This document shows positions 23,363 through 35,455 of a stretch of 64,000 nucleotides of DNA, in pieces. Below the pieces are notes generated by a model that saw only the letters and a program-made list of their open reading frames with translations, was not told where the DNA came from and did no database searches. This DNA comes from Phyto melanocephala. Taxonomy: Eukaryota; Arthropoda; Insecta; Diptera; Rhinophoridae. The stretch is taken from NCBI GenBank assembly GCA_941918925.1, contig OW799233.1, forward strand, positions 172,712,235-172,776,234, read 5' to 3'. The translations under genes and the position numbers were made by a program. The stretch's first letter is position 1. Each line of letters begins with the position of its first letter.

Positions 23363-25460
23363 TTTCAAAGTAGCCGTGGTGGACATTTGGCTGGTATTGT
23401 TTTCCATCATTAAATTAAAATTCGATGATTTTGCTTAAAATGCTTTAATTGTTAAATATCATAATGAGGCCTTCTTGGAACACCCTTTACTTTTACTTAT
23501 TTTTATATTCAAACAAAAAAAAATCATTGAAATCTATCTTGATTGTTAAAGAGGATTTTAATAAATTTTTTAACTTTAAAGTATAGCTTTGATATCAGCA
23601 ATAGTTATTTTGTGGAATTCATGTGCTTTTTTAGGTTTGAACTATAGAAAGAAGTTAGCCACAAGCTTTAAACGCATAATTATATCTCATTAATGAAGTA
23701 TTTTTATCTTTTCCCCCTTTACAAATTGGCAATGGTCGGTATTGAGTATTGTGTTTCCATATATTAAATGCTTTCACAGCACTACCCACAACTTTTATCT
23801 AGCAGTGCATTACTTTTTCATAGGTCACGTGTAAATTTAGCAAATTATTTGCTAAATTCACAAACTGTCGTATGAGTCGTAGGTTGTAGCAAATGCACTT
23901 CTCTCGATAGAAATTACTTTTCCAGCCATGATGTAATTATACGACATTCTAGAAATATATGTAGGTAAAATAGTTGTGAGTGGTATACAAAAAATTAATG
24001 TAGAAATTTCCAACGAAATGTGTACAACTACTACGACGTACAACAGCTTGTGAATTGAGCAATTGTTTATTTTATTACATTTTAAAACTGAGTAAATAAA
24101 TCAAAATGAAATAATATTTGTGTCGCTGTATATCTTATTGTTTAGAAAATTAACTATAATGTGTTATATATATGTAAATATAATATTAAAAAAAAAATAT
24201 TTTCATTATCAGGGTAATTTTAGATATAATAATATGAGAGCGTCGTACAGTATGTAGTAAAAAGTGTGCGTCCAAATATATAAAATTCTCTAATATAATG
24301 ATAATTTTATTAAAAACTTTCTTGTTGACATTCACTGATCCGCCGAGTTTTAATATAATTTAGAATGCTTTTTTAGTACCCAATAATTTCCCCCTTTTCT
24401 GTTAATCAAATTCTGAAATTTCGTATACTTCTTTATTTCAAATGACAATACAATTATATGTATGTACATTCAGTACAATTGTTAATTTACAAATGGATTA
24501 CATATTTTGGCCAACCCCATATGGGTATAATTTTTTTTTTTTTTTTTGTTTCGTTTTCTCTTTATGGGTATTTAATGGAAGAGCTTAATCCTTAATGAAA
24601 GATGTCATTGGAAAACAAATGGCAGGTCATAGAGTTTCGATAGTCAATACATTAAAACTTTAATCAAGGTAACGAAATCAAAAGATTTTGTTAACTTTGA
24701 TTTTAAGCATGAATTCCCCGTTCAAGTCAAGATTAGGTTCGTGTCGAAAACCAAAAATAAAGTAAAAAATATATTTAATTTAAAATTTATTTAAGTTTAA
24801 AAGCTAAAAATAACTAGATAGATACCAAGTACCAGTCAACACACTACTCTCCTGAATTATTTATGGGGTGATCGTAAATAAAATTAATTAATAAAATCAT
24901 AGGGCTTGTCAAAATTCTATTGTCTACAATAAACCGCTCATGTTATACATTGGATGTATCTTCTCAATAGACAGCTGCTTTAATACTAATTCAATTTCAA
25001 TAGAATTGAGATTATGCGTATCTGCAGAAAGATTCCTTTCAAATGGTATATTATTGGAATCTGTTATTTTATTGTGATCGTAAACTTCATAACAAAAAAA
25101 TTGACTTGCCTATTCATATTTAAGATATGTACATGATGGTACGAACTCTATGGGTTTTTGTTGTTGTTAAATTTTTATGCTTATTCATGTGTACAAAGCC
25201 ATCGATTTGTTCGAACAACGAACAATATTTTTGTGCACACATACATATAAAAAACTTGAGCGATAAAAAGCAAACTATGTAAACATAAATAACTTTTGAC
25301 AATCCAGGCAATATTTATGCAAAGCAGAAAGTAGATCAGCTGTGTTGTCAACACCACCTGATAATTGAATTCGCCTTGGACTACCGTACATAGCACAAAC
25401 ATAATCAGGCACAACAACATAATGACATGCCATTAATCAACAACTGTATAGATTGAGTAA

Positions 25461-25880
25461 GGGCCTGTTCGTAAATGCATCACAGCTGTGCATATTATGC
25501 GCACAATGTTCGTAAATGCAAACGTTGGCAACACTGCAGCTGTCATCTGTTCGTAAATGCAACATTGAAGTCTATTATGCGCAAATAAATACAAAAAACT
25601 AATCACAAAAATTGCTGATGCAATAGATGTGTGAGTATAAAGAATGTGGTTTTTTATGATTTATTTTTGATTATTTTACTTTTTAAACATTTTTAACCTC
25701 GAATGTGAAATATATGTCAGATATTGTATTATCAAATTCACAAATTAAATTTATAATAATTTTTTCCATTTTTCCGAAGTGTTCGCTCGTTCGTAAATGC
25801 AGCAATAAAAAAAGCAAAAAGAAGCATCAGCAACATATGATTTGCAGTGGCAGCGCAGTGATGCGTTTACGAACAGGCCC
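25461..25880. mobile_element. PIF/Harbinger-like MITE
   Basis: 420-base element with inverted ends GGGCCTGTTCGTAAATGCAT (left) and its mirror ATGCGTTTACGAACAGGCCC (right), flanked by TAA on both sides. A 3-base TWA duplication and GGGCC-type ends are typical of PIF/Harbinger. Inside, GTTCGTAAATGCA recurs at about 25507, 25551 and 25789. No transposase is present. Confidence 0.75.
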
Positions 25881-25967
25881 TAAATTAAAAAAAGAAAAAG
25901 ATTTGGGAAAATCTTTTTCACAAACAACTTACATATGCTTACAGTTTAGTATTTACACTTTTGTGGA

Positions 25968-26012
25968 GGGTATATAAGATTTGGCACAGTCGAATGTAGC
26001 GCTTTTACTTCT
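25968..26012 (-). mobile_element. DINE-like 5' end fragment
   Basis: GAGGGTATATAAGATTTGGC, then ACAGTCGAATGTAGCGCTTT is the reverse of the family 5' end, alone and without a matching 3' half. It lies about 70 bases from the start of the next, oppositely oriented copy. Confidence 0.6.
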
Positions 26013-26392
26013 TTAATTCAAAACTGTCTTTATTTTGATAATTTTCAATATCATTCTATATATTCTGACTGTTGATGTAATAACAAGTGAGAGTGCAATA
26101 TTCGGCCGTGCTGAATCTTATATACCCTTCACAACGTGAAGTCATGCAATAACAATTGTTTGTATCATCATTCATCTCATATGAAATATATAAAACATAC
26201 ATAATAAAAAATCATACATAAATATATAAAAACATCCCATTGTAAAATTATAAATTGAGTTTTAAAAAAATGTATAAAAAAAATAATTTAAAAAAAATAA
26301 ACAATAAAAATATAAATAAAATATAAAATAAAAAATACAAAATACAAAAAAAAAATTTGTTTGAGCTGGGATTCGAAGCCACGTTTAATCTA

Positions 26393-28038
26393 AAGGCTAT
26401 AATACACGGCATGTTTTTTACATCTGGCTTTAAAATTTGTGAGACATATGTATGTAAATCTACATGTCTGTCAAAATTGAACTTTTACGCTGACTGCTTT
26501 GCAGCAGCAGAGATTTCTGCCAACGGCTGATGTCACCATAGCTGCCAGATAAAATAGGGGCAAAATCGTCTAATTTGGGGAAAAAAATCGTCAAAATCGT
26601 CAAATAGTTTACTCAAATCGTCATAAAAACGTCAAAATAAAAAAACGCATTTTTCAAAACAAAACATTTTTTATTTAATGCAGAACATAACATTAATTGT
26701 TTTATTAGACCCTTTTAAGTTAAGAACATGACAATAAATATAATAGAATTTAGAATTAATTTCGAAAAATAAATATTAATATGTATATAAATACAAAAAA
26801 TAATAAATAATGAATTGGCTGCATCTAATTAAGACTAAATGACAAATAATTATAATCATTTCTTTCTAAAGTTTCTACCGATTAAGGTAGCTTTAGGCAA
26901 GCGTAAGACGAGCACAACGCCAAAATAAACTGCATCGTTTCGCTTTTTAGCCCATAAACTTATTTCTGAATCTGCAAACCAGTCTTCCTTAATTTTCTTG
27001 TTCGTTTCGTGAAAAACACCATTAAAATTTCATTTTAGCTACTACAAAGTTTTGTATAAAAAATGGATGAAATTTCTACTTACAGAGGAAGAGCTGCTAG
27101 AATTTTCATCATCTTGGTTTTCTATCGAAAATATGTTTGATTTTTAAGCTTTTAATGTATAATTTAAAAGAACTTACAATTTTTTTTAAGTATTTAAGCA
27201 TATTAATTTGTCACTTAAATAATTTAAATAAATTTACTTAAAAAACTAAAATTGTTTTAAACGCATTTCCAAATTTATATTTGTTCGTGTTGTAGGTATC
27301 AGTTGATAAAATGTGGCATATACTATGTTAAAAATGTACAAAGTGGAAAAATTACCCACACAAACACATTAAATAATGATCGATGTATCTCTTTCACTCT
27401 GTTCTATTGTTAATAACATAAAAAACCGTTACAAATTATTTTTATTTAGTTTAAGGTTGATATAAAAGTAATGAAAAATGTTGCAAACTTGAATTTTTGA
27501 AAATCGTCAAAAACATAGCATAAATCGTCAAATCGTCAACACTTAATTTTAGCACGTAAAATCGTCAAAATGACGATAAATCGTCAAATCTGGCAGCTAT
27601 GGATGTCACATGTTTTGACAGAAGAAAATAGAGCGCACTCTAATTAAAATTTTGTCAGATGTCTCAACACATGTTTTTTTACAGAAGTAATGTTTTAAAG
27701 GTAACACACGACATGTTTGTATTAGCAGTGGAGAATTTTACAAGACAGATGTAAAAAACATGCCGTGTGTTAGCTCCTTAAGGAGCGACAAACATGTCGT
27801 GTGTTACCTTTAAAACATTACTTCTGTAAAAAAACATGTGTTGAGACATCTGACAAAATTTTAATTAGAGTGCGCTCTATTTTCTTCTGTCAAAACATGT
27901 GACATTAGTCGTTGGCAGAAATATCTACTGCTGCAAAGCAGTCAGCGTAAAAGTACAATTTTGACAGACATGTAGATTTACACATGTCTCACAAATTTTA
28001 AAGTCAGATGTAAAAAACATGCCGTGTATTATAGCCTT
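26393..28038. mobile_element. Foldback element with TA target duplication
   Basis: Without the hAT insertion it is about 570 bases: two inverted arms of about 250 bases around a 67-base spacer (27721-27787). The ends are AAGGCTATAATACACGGCAT and its inverse, next to TA on each side. The arms match closely over motifs such as ACTGCTTTGCAGCAG and GAGCGCACTCTAATTAAAAT. The spacer carries a further degenerate copy of the terminus (CATGCCGTGTGTTAGCTCCT), so an earlier insertion or fusion of two copies is likely. Confidence 0.82.
26537..27601. mobile_element. hAT-type MITE nested in the foldback left arm
   Basis: 1,065 bases with inverted ends CATAGCTGCCAGAT and ATCTGGCAGCTATG, flanked by the 8-base direct repeat GATGTCAC (26529-26536 and 27602-27609). 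An 8-base duplication with CA..TG ends is typical of hAT elements. Both subterminal zones are full of short AAATCGTC/GACGATTT repeats, possible transposase-binding sites. Inside, the minus strand at about 26865-27035 reads a peptide fragment (IKEDWFADSEISLWAKK) of unknown origin; it may be a remnant of the parent transposase, but this is weak. Confidence 0.8.
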
Positions 28039-29544
28039 TAACCAGTATACCAGTATGTATGTGTTGTATGTTTGTATGTATGTCAGTTGTTTATGTACCG
28101 ATGTTTCTGATTTTAATCAGATTGATCTGCTCCCAAATATTTCTAATATTTTAATACCTTACGCGGGTTCAGGCGATGTCGGACGGACAGACTGACAGAG
28201 CTAATCGACTCCCGTATTCAGAAAATATATGCTTTATAATGACAAACCTATATATACCCTTTTTCACTGTGTGAAGGGTAAATATATAACATTAAACAAA
28301 TATTTTTATTATTAGGGAAATGTACTGTGAATCATTTGTTCTGATCTTGTTTATTTTCATAAAGTATTAAACTTTCTAAAACATTTTTTTTTTTTACAAA
28401 ATTACTAGTAGATGTAAAGGCAGCTTGAAATAATTGTTATATTAAAACTTTGAGTTGTGAATATTTAGTATTCTTATTGAATTTTTTACAGAGGATTTTT
28501 TATAAATTACTTTTTTTGTGAGAAGTTTTCATACATTCTATTTTTATAGGCAGTCATAAGGGAAATTAAAATAAATATATTTTACAAGCAGTTTCATACT
28601 TGGCTCAGCTAAAAATTAAATATGTACTTGTTTTTAAGCACTTCGTACACATGCTTTTTAATGGCACTGTATACAAATCTTAAATACACGAAGCACCTCA
28701 AATAGACAAAACACTTTGGTAGCAAAAATCGCATACTCACACTTACGCCAGCATTTAGACCATTTTCATGTGATTGTTTAAAGGTAGACATACAGAATTT
28801 TTATATTTGTTTGTTTTTTTTTCATATAGATTTCAAAATAATTATTATTTGTTAATGTGCACGTTGGCTAGCTGTAAGTATTATTGAGAGGGTTAGAGCT
28901 GAAAAAAATATATAAAAATTGCGAGAATACAAATTTAACAAAAATATTTTTATAATGATTTTAAGCAATTTTTTTTTAAACGGACAAAATACTATTATTC
29001 GCCCAGACACTGTCAAAACGTCTGTACGGGATTTTTAGTTTTCTGAAACAAAAAATATTTTATAAATTACGCGAAGACCAACAACACTTTTCAGAGACAA
29101 AAGAAATTCAAAGAAACTTGTCAACGAAATAAATAAAAATTTTGAATAAGATATTTGTGTAGTGCAGACAAGTAAAAAAATACCAAAAACAATAAAAAAA
29201 AATTAATACCATTTTTTTTAAAAAATTCATTATAATTTAAGGTAAATTTGATTTAGATAAAGAACAAATTAAACCAGTGTAGTTATTACAAATGATTAAG
29301 TTCGTTACCGTTTTATTTAATTAGAAGTTAAATGTTTAATTATTATAATTGTTCTAACGCTAAAACGATTATTAAAAATGTATGTCGTAGTAATAATGAT
29401 CATTAGTTAATGGATGTTTCAAAAACAAACTGCTAAAATTAAGATTTAAAAGTATTACAAAACTAAACTTTGCTAAAAAGTTAATAGTGAGTAATCAAAT
29501 TCAAGTTAACACTTCCTAGATTACACTGGTCTGCAAAAAAAAAA

Positions 29545-30495
29545 AAATATGTGGACTATAGAGATTTTGACGCACTAAATTAAAATCCGTTTGCTGTTTT
29601 TTTTTTTAAATCGGTCTCGGTTTTTTTATGGACCTGCCTAATAATTCGCGCATAACAGCGGCGGTTATGCTGATTTCATTTCATCATAACTTGAGAATAA
29701 TAAGTCCGATTTTGATGAAAGTAATAACAAATGGTTAACAATAAAATGTTCCTTAAGTCACCTAAATAGCGTTATTTTATATTTTTCAGTGTTTAGAAGT
29801 TATTCAGAAATAGGTAGTAATAAAAATTATTTTCATGCAAAATAAGTGCTTTTTCGGTTATCAAAACGTCATTAAAAATTTGTAAGCTCAAAAATGTTTA
29901 TGTTTTTTAAATAAATCTTACAACCCTGCTGTTACCAAGTTAAAATATCGGATATACATTTGTTCGCCAATACAAACAAAAATAAGTAAGAACACTATGT
30001 TAGGCTGTGCCAAATTTTGGTACCCACCATCAATTTTGTGTTACCTTTTATACCACAAAATTTATTATATTATTAATTTTATTATTATATTATTAAAGAT
30101 TTATTGTATTAAATCACTAAAGAATAATTTTTTTATACTAAAATAAGTATTACTTTCTTATAATTTTCTATTAATTTATTTTTTTATACCTTTCACCTGT
30201 GGTGCACAAGGGTATATATAGCTTTGTCATTCCGTTTGTAATTTCTACAATTTCCGATCTCATAAAGTATATATTTTCTAAAAGCTTATGAATAGAGGAG
30301 TTGATTAAGTCCTGACTGGTATTTTCATCAAAATCGGACTAATTATTCTCAAGATATAATATGAAATGTATCAGCATAACCGCCATGTTTTGAGCGAAAT
30401 ATGAAGTATGCCCGCCCTAAAAAATCTAAGCCCGATAGAAAAAAATCAAAACGAATTTTAATGTAGCACGTCAAAATCTCTATAGTTCATACATT
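29545..30495. repeat. Inverted duplicated repeat segments
   Basis: 29549-29740 (GACTATAGAGATTTTGACGC, then GCGGTTATGCTGATTTCATT and GTCCGATTTTGATGAAA) recurs in reverse at about 30318-30490. Between them lie a degraded DINE-like 5' end near 29984 and a reversed DINE-like 3' end at 30182-30310 (CATAAAGTATATATTTTCTA). These appear to be two copies of another repeat subfamily in opposite directions. Confidence 0.6.
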
Positions 30496-30649
30496 TACAT
30501 TCAAAGGCGATTTTTGCTGTAGACTAGTGCTTTTGTTTTAATATAAGAAATAATAAATCCTATAGATCTTTACTTGTTGAAGGTCGATGTCACTGACTTG
30601 AGCATTTGATCTGACAGTGTGTCGCATACATAAACAAAAAAAATTAAAA

Positions 30650-31035
30650 TCAAGTAAGAGCGCTATATTCGGCCGTGCCGAATCTTATATACCCTTCACA
30701 ACGTGTAGCCATGCAATAACAGTAGTTTGTATCACCATTCATTCCATATGAAATACGTACATACATATAAAAAACATACATATATAAAAACATACCATTG
30801 TAAAATTATAAATTTACGTATGTATGTTAAAAACAAAACAAAAAAAAAAAAAAAAAAAACATTAAAAAAAAAAATAAAAAAAAATTAAAAAAAAAAAATT
30901 AAAAGAAAATAATTTAAATATATATAATAAATATTAAACAAAAAAAAAATACATTAAAAAAAAAATAATAAAAATATAAATAATATATTAAATAAAAAAT
31001 AAAAAAAAAAATTTAAAAAAAAAAATTAAAAAAAA
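30650..31035 (+). mobile_element. DINE-like repeat, tandem unit 1 (5' half)
   Basis: Begins CAAGTAAGAGCGCTATATTC and runs through CACAACGTGTAGCCATGCAA and the A-rich centre, then stops where the next unit begins with the same CAAGTAAGAGCGC sequence. Confidence 0.75.
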
Positions 31036-32103
31036 CAAGTAAGAGCGCTATATTCGGCCGTGCCGAATCTTATATACCCTTCACAACGTGAATTCATGCA
31101 ATAACAGTAGTTTGTATCACCATTCATTCCATATGAAATACGTACATACATATAAAAACATACATATATAAAAACGTCCCATTGTAAAATTATAAATTCA
31201 CGTATGAATGTTAAAAAAAACAAAAAAAAAAAAAAAATTAAAAAAAAAAATTTTTAAGAAAGAAAAAATTTTAAAAAAAAAAAAATTTAAAAAAAAAATT
31301 TTTTAAAAATTATTATGTATATAATATATACAAAACAAAAAAAAAAAAAAAATAAAAAAAAAAATTAAAAAAAAAATAATAATAAAAATATAAATAATAT
31401 ATTAAATAAAAAATAAAAAAAAAATAAAAAAAATAAAAAAAAAAAATTAAAAAAAAATTAAAAAAAAAATTTTTTTGGCTCAGCTGGGATTCGATGCCAC
31501 GTTTTCTCTAACCAGTATACAGGTTTGTATGTATGTATGTTGTTGTTGTAATGTTGCTTTTGTGAAAAAAAAATCGAGGTGGTCGTGGGTTTTTGCTCAT
31601 ATCTCAGTTGTTTATGTACCGATGTTTCTGATTTTCAATAGCGATCTACTCCCGAATATTTCTGATATTTTAATACCTCACCCGAGTCCAAGCGATGTCG
31701 GGGGCTTCAAAAAGTTGATTTCAACATACACACGGACAGACGGACAGACTGACAGCGCTTAATCGACTCCCCTATTCATAAGCTTTCAGAAAATATATAC
31801 TTTATGGGGTCGGAAATCAAAACAATAGCAAACAATAGCGATCTACTCCCGAATATTTCTGATATTTTAATACCTCACCCGAGTCCAAGCGATGTCGGGG
31901 GGCTTCAAAAAGTTGATTTCAACATACACACGGACAGACGGTCAGACGGACAGACGGACAGACTGACAGCGCTTAATCGACTCCCCTATTCATAAGCTTT
32001 CAGAAAATATATACTTTATGGGGTCGGAAATCAAAATTGTAGAAATTTCACACGGAATGACAAACCTATATATACCCTTTTTCACTGTGTGAAGGGTATA
32101 AAA
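31036..32103 (+). mobile_element. DINE-like repeat, tandem unit 2 (full length)
   Basis: The most complete copy: 5' hairpin (TTCGGCCGTGCCGAA), A-rich centre, GGCTCAGCTGGGATTCGATG, the GATGTCGGGG and GGACAGACGG block, TATACTTTATGGGGTCGGAA, ATTTCACACGGAATGACAAA, and a terminal hairpin TATACCC..CACTGTGTGAAGGGTATA. About 185 bases (31637-31821) are repeated directly at 31837-32036. From memory, the GGGGTCGG/GTCGATTAAG and GTCTGTCCGTC blocks resemble Drosophila INE-1 (DINE-1, Helitron-related) elements. Confidence 0.78.
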
Positions 32104-32538
32104 ATATACAAAAAAATTTTTTTTGGCTCAGCTGGGATTCGATGCCACGTTTTCTCTAACCAGTATACACGTTTGTATGTATGTATGTTGTTGTTGTAAT
32201 GTTTTTTTTGTGAATAAAAAATCGAGGTGGTCGTGGGTTTTTGCTCATATCTCAGGTGTTTATGTACTGATGTTTCTGATTTTCAATACCGTTCTACTCC
32301 CGAATATTTCTGATATTTTAATACCTCACCCGGGTCCAATCGATATCGGGGGGCTTCAAAAAGTTGATTTCAACATACACACGGACAGACGGACAGACTG
32401 ACAGAGCTTAATTGACTCCCCTATTCATAAGGTTTCAGAAAATATATACTTTATGGGGTCGGAAATGAAAATTGTAGAAATTTCACACGGAATGACAAAC
32501 CTATATATACCCTTTTTCACTGTGTGAAGGGTATAAAA
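32104..32538 (+). mobile_element. DINE-like repeat, tandem unit 3 (3' half)
   Basis: Starts in the A/T-rich tract just before GGCTCAGCTGGGATTCGATG and repeats the 3' half of unit 2, ending with the same CACTGTGTGAAGGGTATA hairpin. It lacks the 185-base internal duplication of unit 2. Confidence 0.78.
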
Positions 32539-32941
32539 AAACATTTTGCCATCATACTTGATTTGGCGAAATATTTGTACATCCATGACCTTAACATTCA
32601 AATTTTTGACCATGTGTAGATGTGTATATTAAAATGTGTAAATTGGTGTAAAAAAATAGTTTTTCGTTTTTTTATACATTTTTTTTGTATTAATTTTTCA
32701 TGAGGTATATGTACATTTGGCTTTAATTAATTAAAATAAATCAGAGTACAGTTAACAAGGTGGCGAATTCGCTCTCTTCCGAAATGTTAAACGTCATACG
32801 TCGCCTTGCGTCATACAAAAATAATATTTAAAACTTTATTTTGTTTAAAAAACGAATTCATATTTCTTAACCATCACAGAGAGTGAAGGTTTGTCATTTC
32901 GTGTGAAGTTTTTACAATATTTATTTCCGACTCCACTAAGT

Positions 32942-33000
32942 CAAGGTAAATTTATTCATCAGGTAGTCTTGTTTCGTCAGCTGACAAAGGTGATTTTCAT
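32942..33000. mobile_element. Fragment of the CAAGGCATATTTATTCATC MITE
   Basis: CAAGGTAAATTTATTCATCA followed by GGTAGTCTTGTTTCGTCAGC resembles one end and the subterminal part of the MITE seen in full at 36886-37098 and 51758-51959. The other end is not found. Confidence 0.45.
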
Positions 33001-34325
33001 TCTATAGATTTCTCTGTGATAACTATTAGGCTGTTAGTGCTATCGACAAAGGTTTGATGAATACGGAAACAGGCTTGTTCCTTTTAAAGTTCAGGAAGAA
33101 GGAAGGTTTACAGTTTTTTATTTAATATGTGTCCTATCGCCTATTAATTATCCAATTTTTGCGAAATATTGGATCTCCTTTTTTTCGTAAATTTACGATA
33201 ACTTATTTAGAAACTTCCTCTCGGAGGAGCTACGTACGCCAAATTGATTTATAATGGGCTCTTATTGTTGTACCAATTTTTAACAATTCTGGAGAGAATT
33301 GTTTATGCCAGGCGATTTTTTATTTCTTAAAAGTTTAACTGCTGTGCAATATGGGGAAAGTCGATGAAGATATTTACGTTTGTCGTGTGCAATTTGCAGC
33401 TGTATATTTTCTGATGTGTGGGTAAAGACGATGATAGCATAGTTGCATAGAATCCTTCTTAAAGTTTTAGTTGTTGTTGTTTGTATGAACGAGTTCTCTG
33501 GCATTGTTTTTCATTGGTTTTAAACTGTGAGTTAACTCCTTTGCTGCTCTTAATATAGAGGTCTCCCATACGATACGTTTCAGCAGCTTCCTGCACCTCT
33601 TTACTTATTTCGTTACGCGGGGCATTTCATTTGACTTCTCAATTGGCACAACTACATATGTACACAATGCTTTTGTCAAACGCCTTTTGTTAATGTTAAT
33701 AATAATGTTGAATAAGTTTAATATTTTTTTAGGGAAACTTGTTAATCAGAAATAAAACTGATCTTTGTGACCTTCGACCTTTGGTGTCTCCTGACACGAG
33801 ATTAACTATATTTTTAATTTTGAGACAATTTCGTTTATAATTCCCAAGTCTATACTTATTCAGATTTTTTACAAGTGCACAAAAGTCAAATGGCTGTAAT
33901 ATGTTGCACTTCACATTGCCACATAACGATCATTTAATCTCGCCTATGTGATGGAAATCGATCTTTAAATCAAATTGTTGTAATATTTTCTTTTTCTTGG
34001 TTTTTAAACATAATTTGTTACTTTTTCTCTGTGAATGGCATTCGTTTACGTGCAAAATTAAAAAGTAGCATATTCGAGTAAAATCTCGATAGTTATCAAT
34101 TGTCGAAATTTGGGCCCAGTTTTGATTTTTGCAGAAAAATAATTAGGTATAAGGTAAACTAATTAGTAATTTAAAATTTACAATAAATATTTCCATCATA
34201 TACCAGTATAATATCCCAATTTTTTGAACTAAAAGATAATAAAATTTTTAAAAGAATTCTCAACGACTCTGTATGAATTTATGTATATAAAAAAATCAAA
34301 TGGCGCTTAATTCATAAACATGTTA

Positions 34326-34793
34326 GGCCCTACACAACACCATAATAATTGTGCAATCAAGTGACTGTGCCAGCTGATTGACCGTGTATGAGGTTGTAGT
34401 GAGATTGTACCTGGTGCTTTATCAAAAATATGTAGTTTGATATTTTTTTAATTGTACCAGCATCATTTAGTCGTGTTTTGTAAAATTAGCTCATAAAAGT
34501 TAAATCGTCAAGGCATAAACATAAAAAAAATACATTTGAAATATAAATGCCAATTCATAGCCATTTCTTTATCCAAACATGTTTTTTTTTGCTCCTTATT
34601 CGTTTTCGTTTTAGGATAATAGCAATAATAAGTGTAGCACAAATTTTTTCGTTATTCATTACAAACTTTTCCACACAATTTTTGGGTAAAAAATTTATTT
34701 TGTACCACCATGCTGGTGTATTGTGTGCTTATAGCTTAATTGCACAAACACTTGATTGCACAATTATTATGGTGTTGTGTATGGGCCCTATTA
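34326..34793. mobile_element. MITE with 40-base inverted ends
   Basis: The left end GGCCCTACACAACACCATAA, then TAATTGTGCAATCAAGTG is mirrored at 34740-34793 (CACTTGATTGCACAATTATT, then ATGGTGTTGTGTATGGGCCC). TTA lies outside both ends, consistent with a PIF/Harbinger-like TWA target, though the exact boundary at the right is uncertain by a few bases. The ORF inside has no recognisable similarity. Confidence 0.68.
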
Positions 34794-35455
34794 GATAAGC
34801 TGAAGAAAAATTTTAAATAAATTTAAAAGAAATAAGATGACATTTTTAGTAAGCGCATTCCTTGAGCGGTAAATACAAAGCCTACTACAGGCTTTACCAC
34901 GAAAAAAAGAAATAGTAATTGGCTCAGCAACACCTATGAGTGTGGCTACTATTGTTTTTTTTCGATTTTTGTTTCAGAATCTTATTCATCCACATCGTGC
35001 AAATTCTTACACCCGTTGCTTTCGGTACAATTTTTCATTACTATTAAGAATTTAAATAAACAATACTTTCGTGGCTATTCTTTATATCGAGTGGAATTAA
35101 ATTGTATAGTATATCGATGATTAAATATAAAAAGTCCGTATATCTCGATTATTAATTACTGTGCAGAAGAAGGAAAAAACTAAATAACATTTAAAAGACT
35201 GAGTTGTGCTTTTCCATTCTACTGTTTAACTAATTTAATAAATGTAAATGTTTGGATGTTTGTTACTCAATCACGGAAAAACGGCAGAACGGAACGAAAT
35301 GAAATTTAGCACACAGATAGACAACAACCTTGATTAACACATACATAGGCTTCCTTTTATCACAATAATATACGCAATCGCGGAATTATTCGGAAAATTT
35401 TATATTTGTATTTAATCAGTTATTCAAAGGTTTCGAGTGTCCAGAATTTACAATG

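Larger units (their letters stand above)
26082..28285 (+). mobile_element. DINE-like repeat, copy with nested insertions
   Basis: The 5' half (26082-26392) runs from GTGAGAGTGCAATATTCGGC to GAGCTGGGATTCGAAGCCAC. The 3' half resumes at 28041 (ACCAGTATACCAGTATGTAT) and ends AAACCTATATATACCC, CACTGTGTGAAGGG. The inserted block 26393-28038 is flanked by TA on both sides; one TA is present at that site in intact copies (CTCTAACCAG), so the host element is older than the insertion. Confidence 0.8.

Noticed and set aside
25120..25420. Overlapping small hydrophobic minus-strand ORFs
   Set aside because: Overlap the end of a MITE-like repeat and show no family pattern.
31637..32036. Direct repeats considered as a CRISPR-like or satellite array
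   Set aside because: Only two copies, part of a DINE-like unit in a eukaryotic genome.
33280..33504. 74-codon minus-strand ORF considered as a retroelement piece
   Set aside because: No reverse transcriptase motif could be recognised, and neighbouring frames give no support.
34547..34798. 83-codon hydrophobic ORF
   Set aside because: Falls inside the MITE at 34326-34793 and runs through its terminal repeat.
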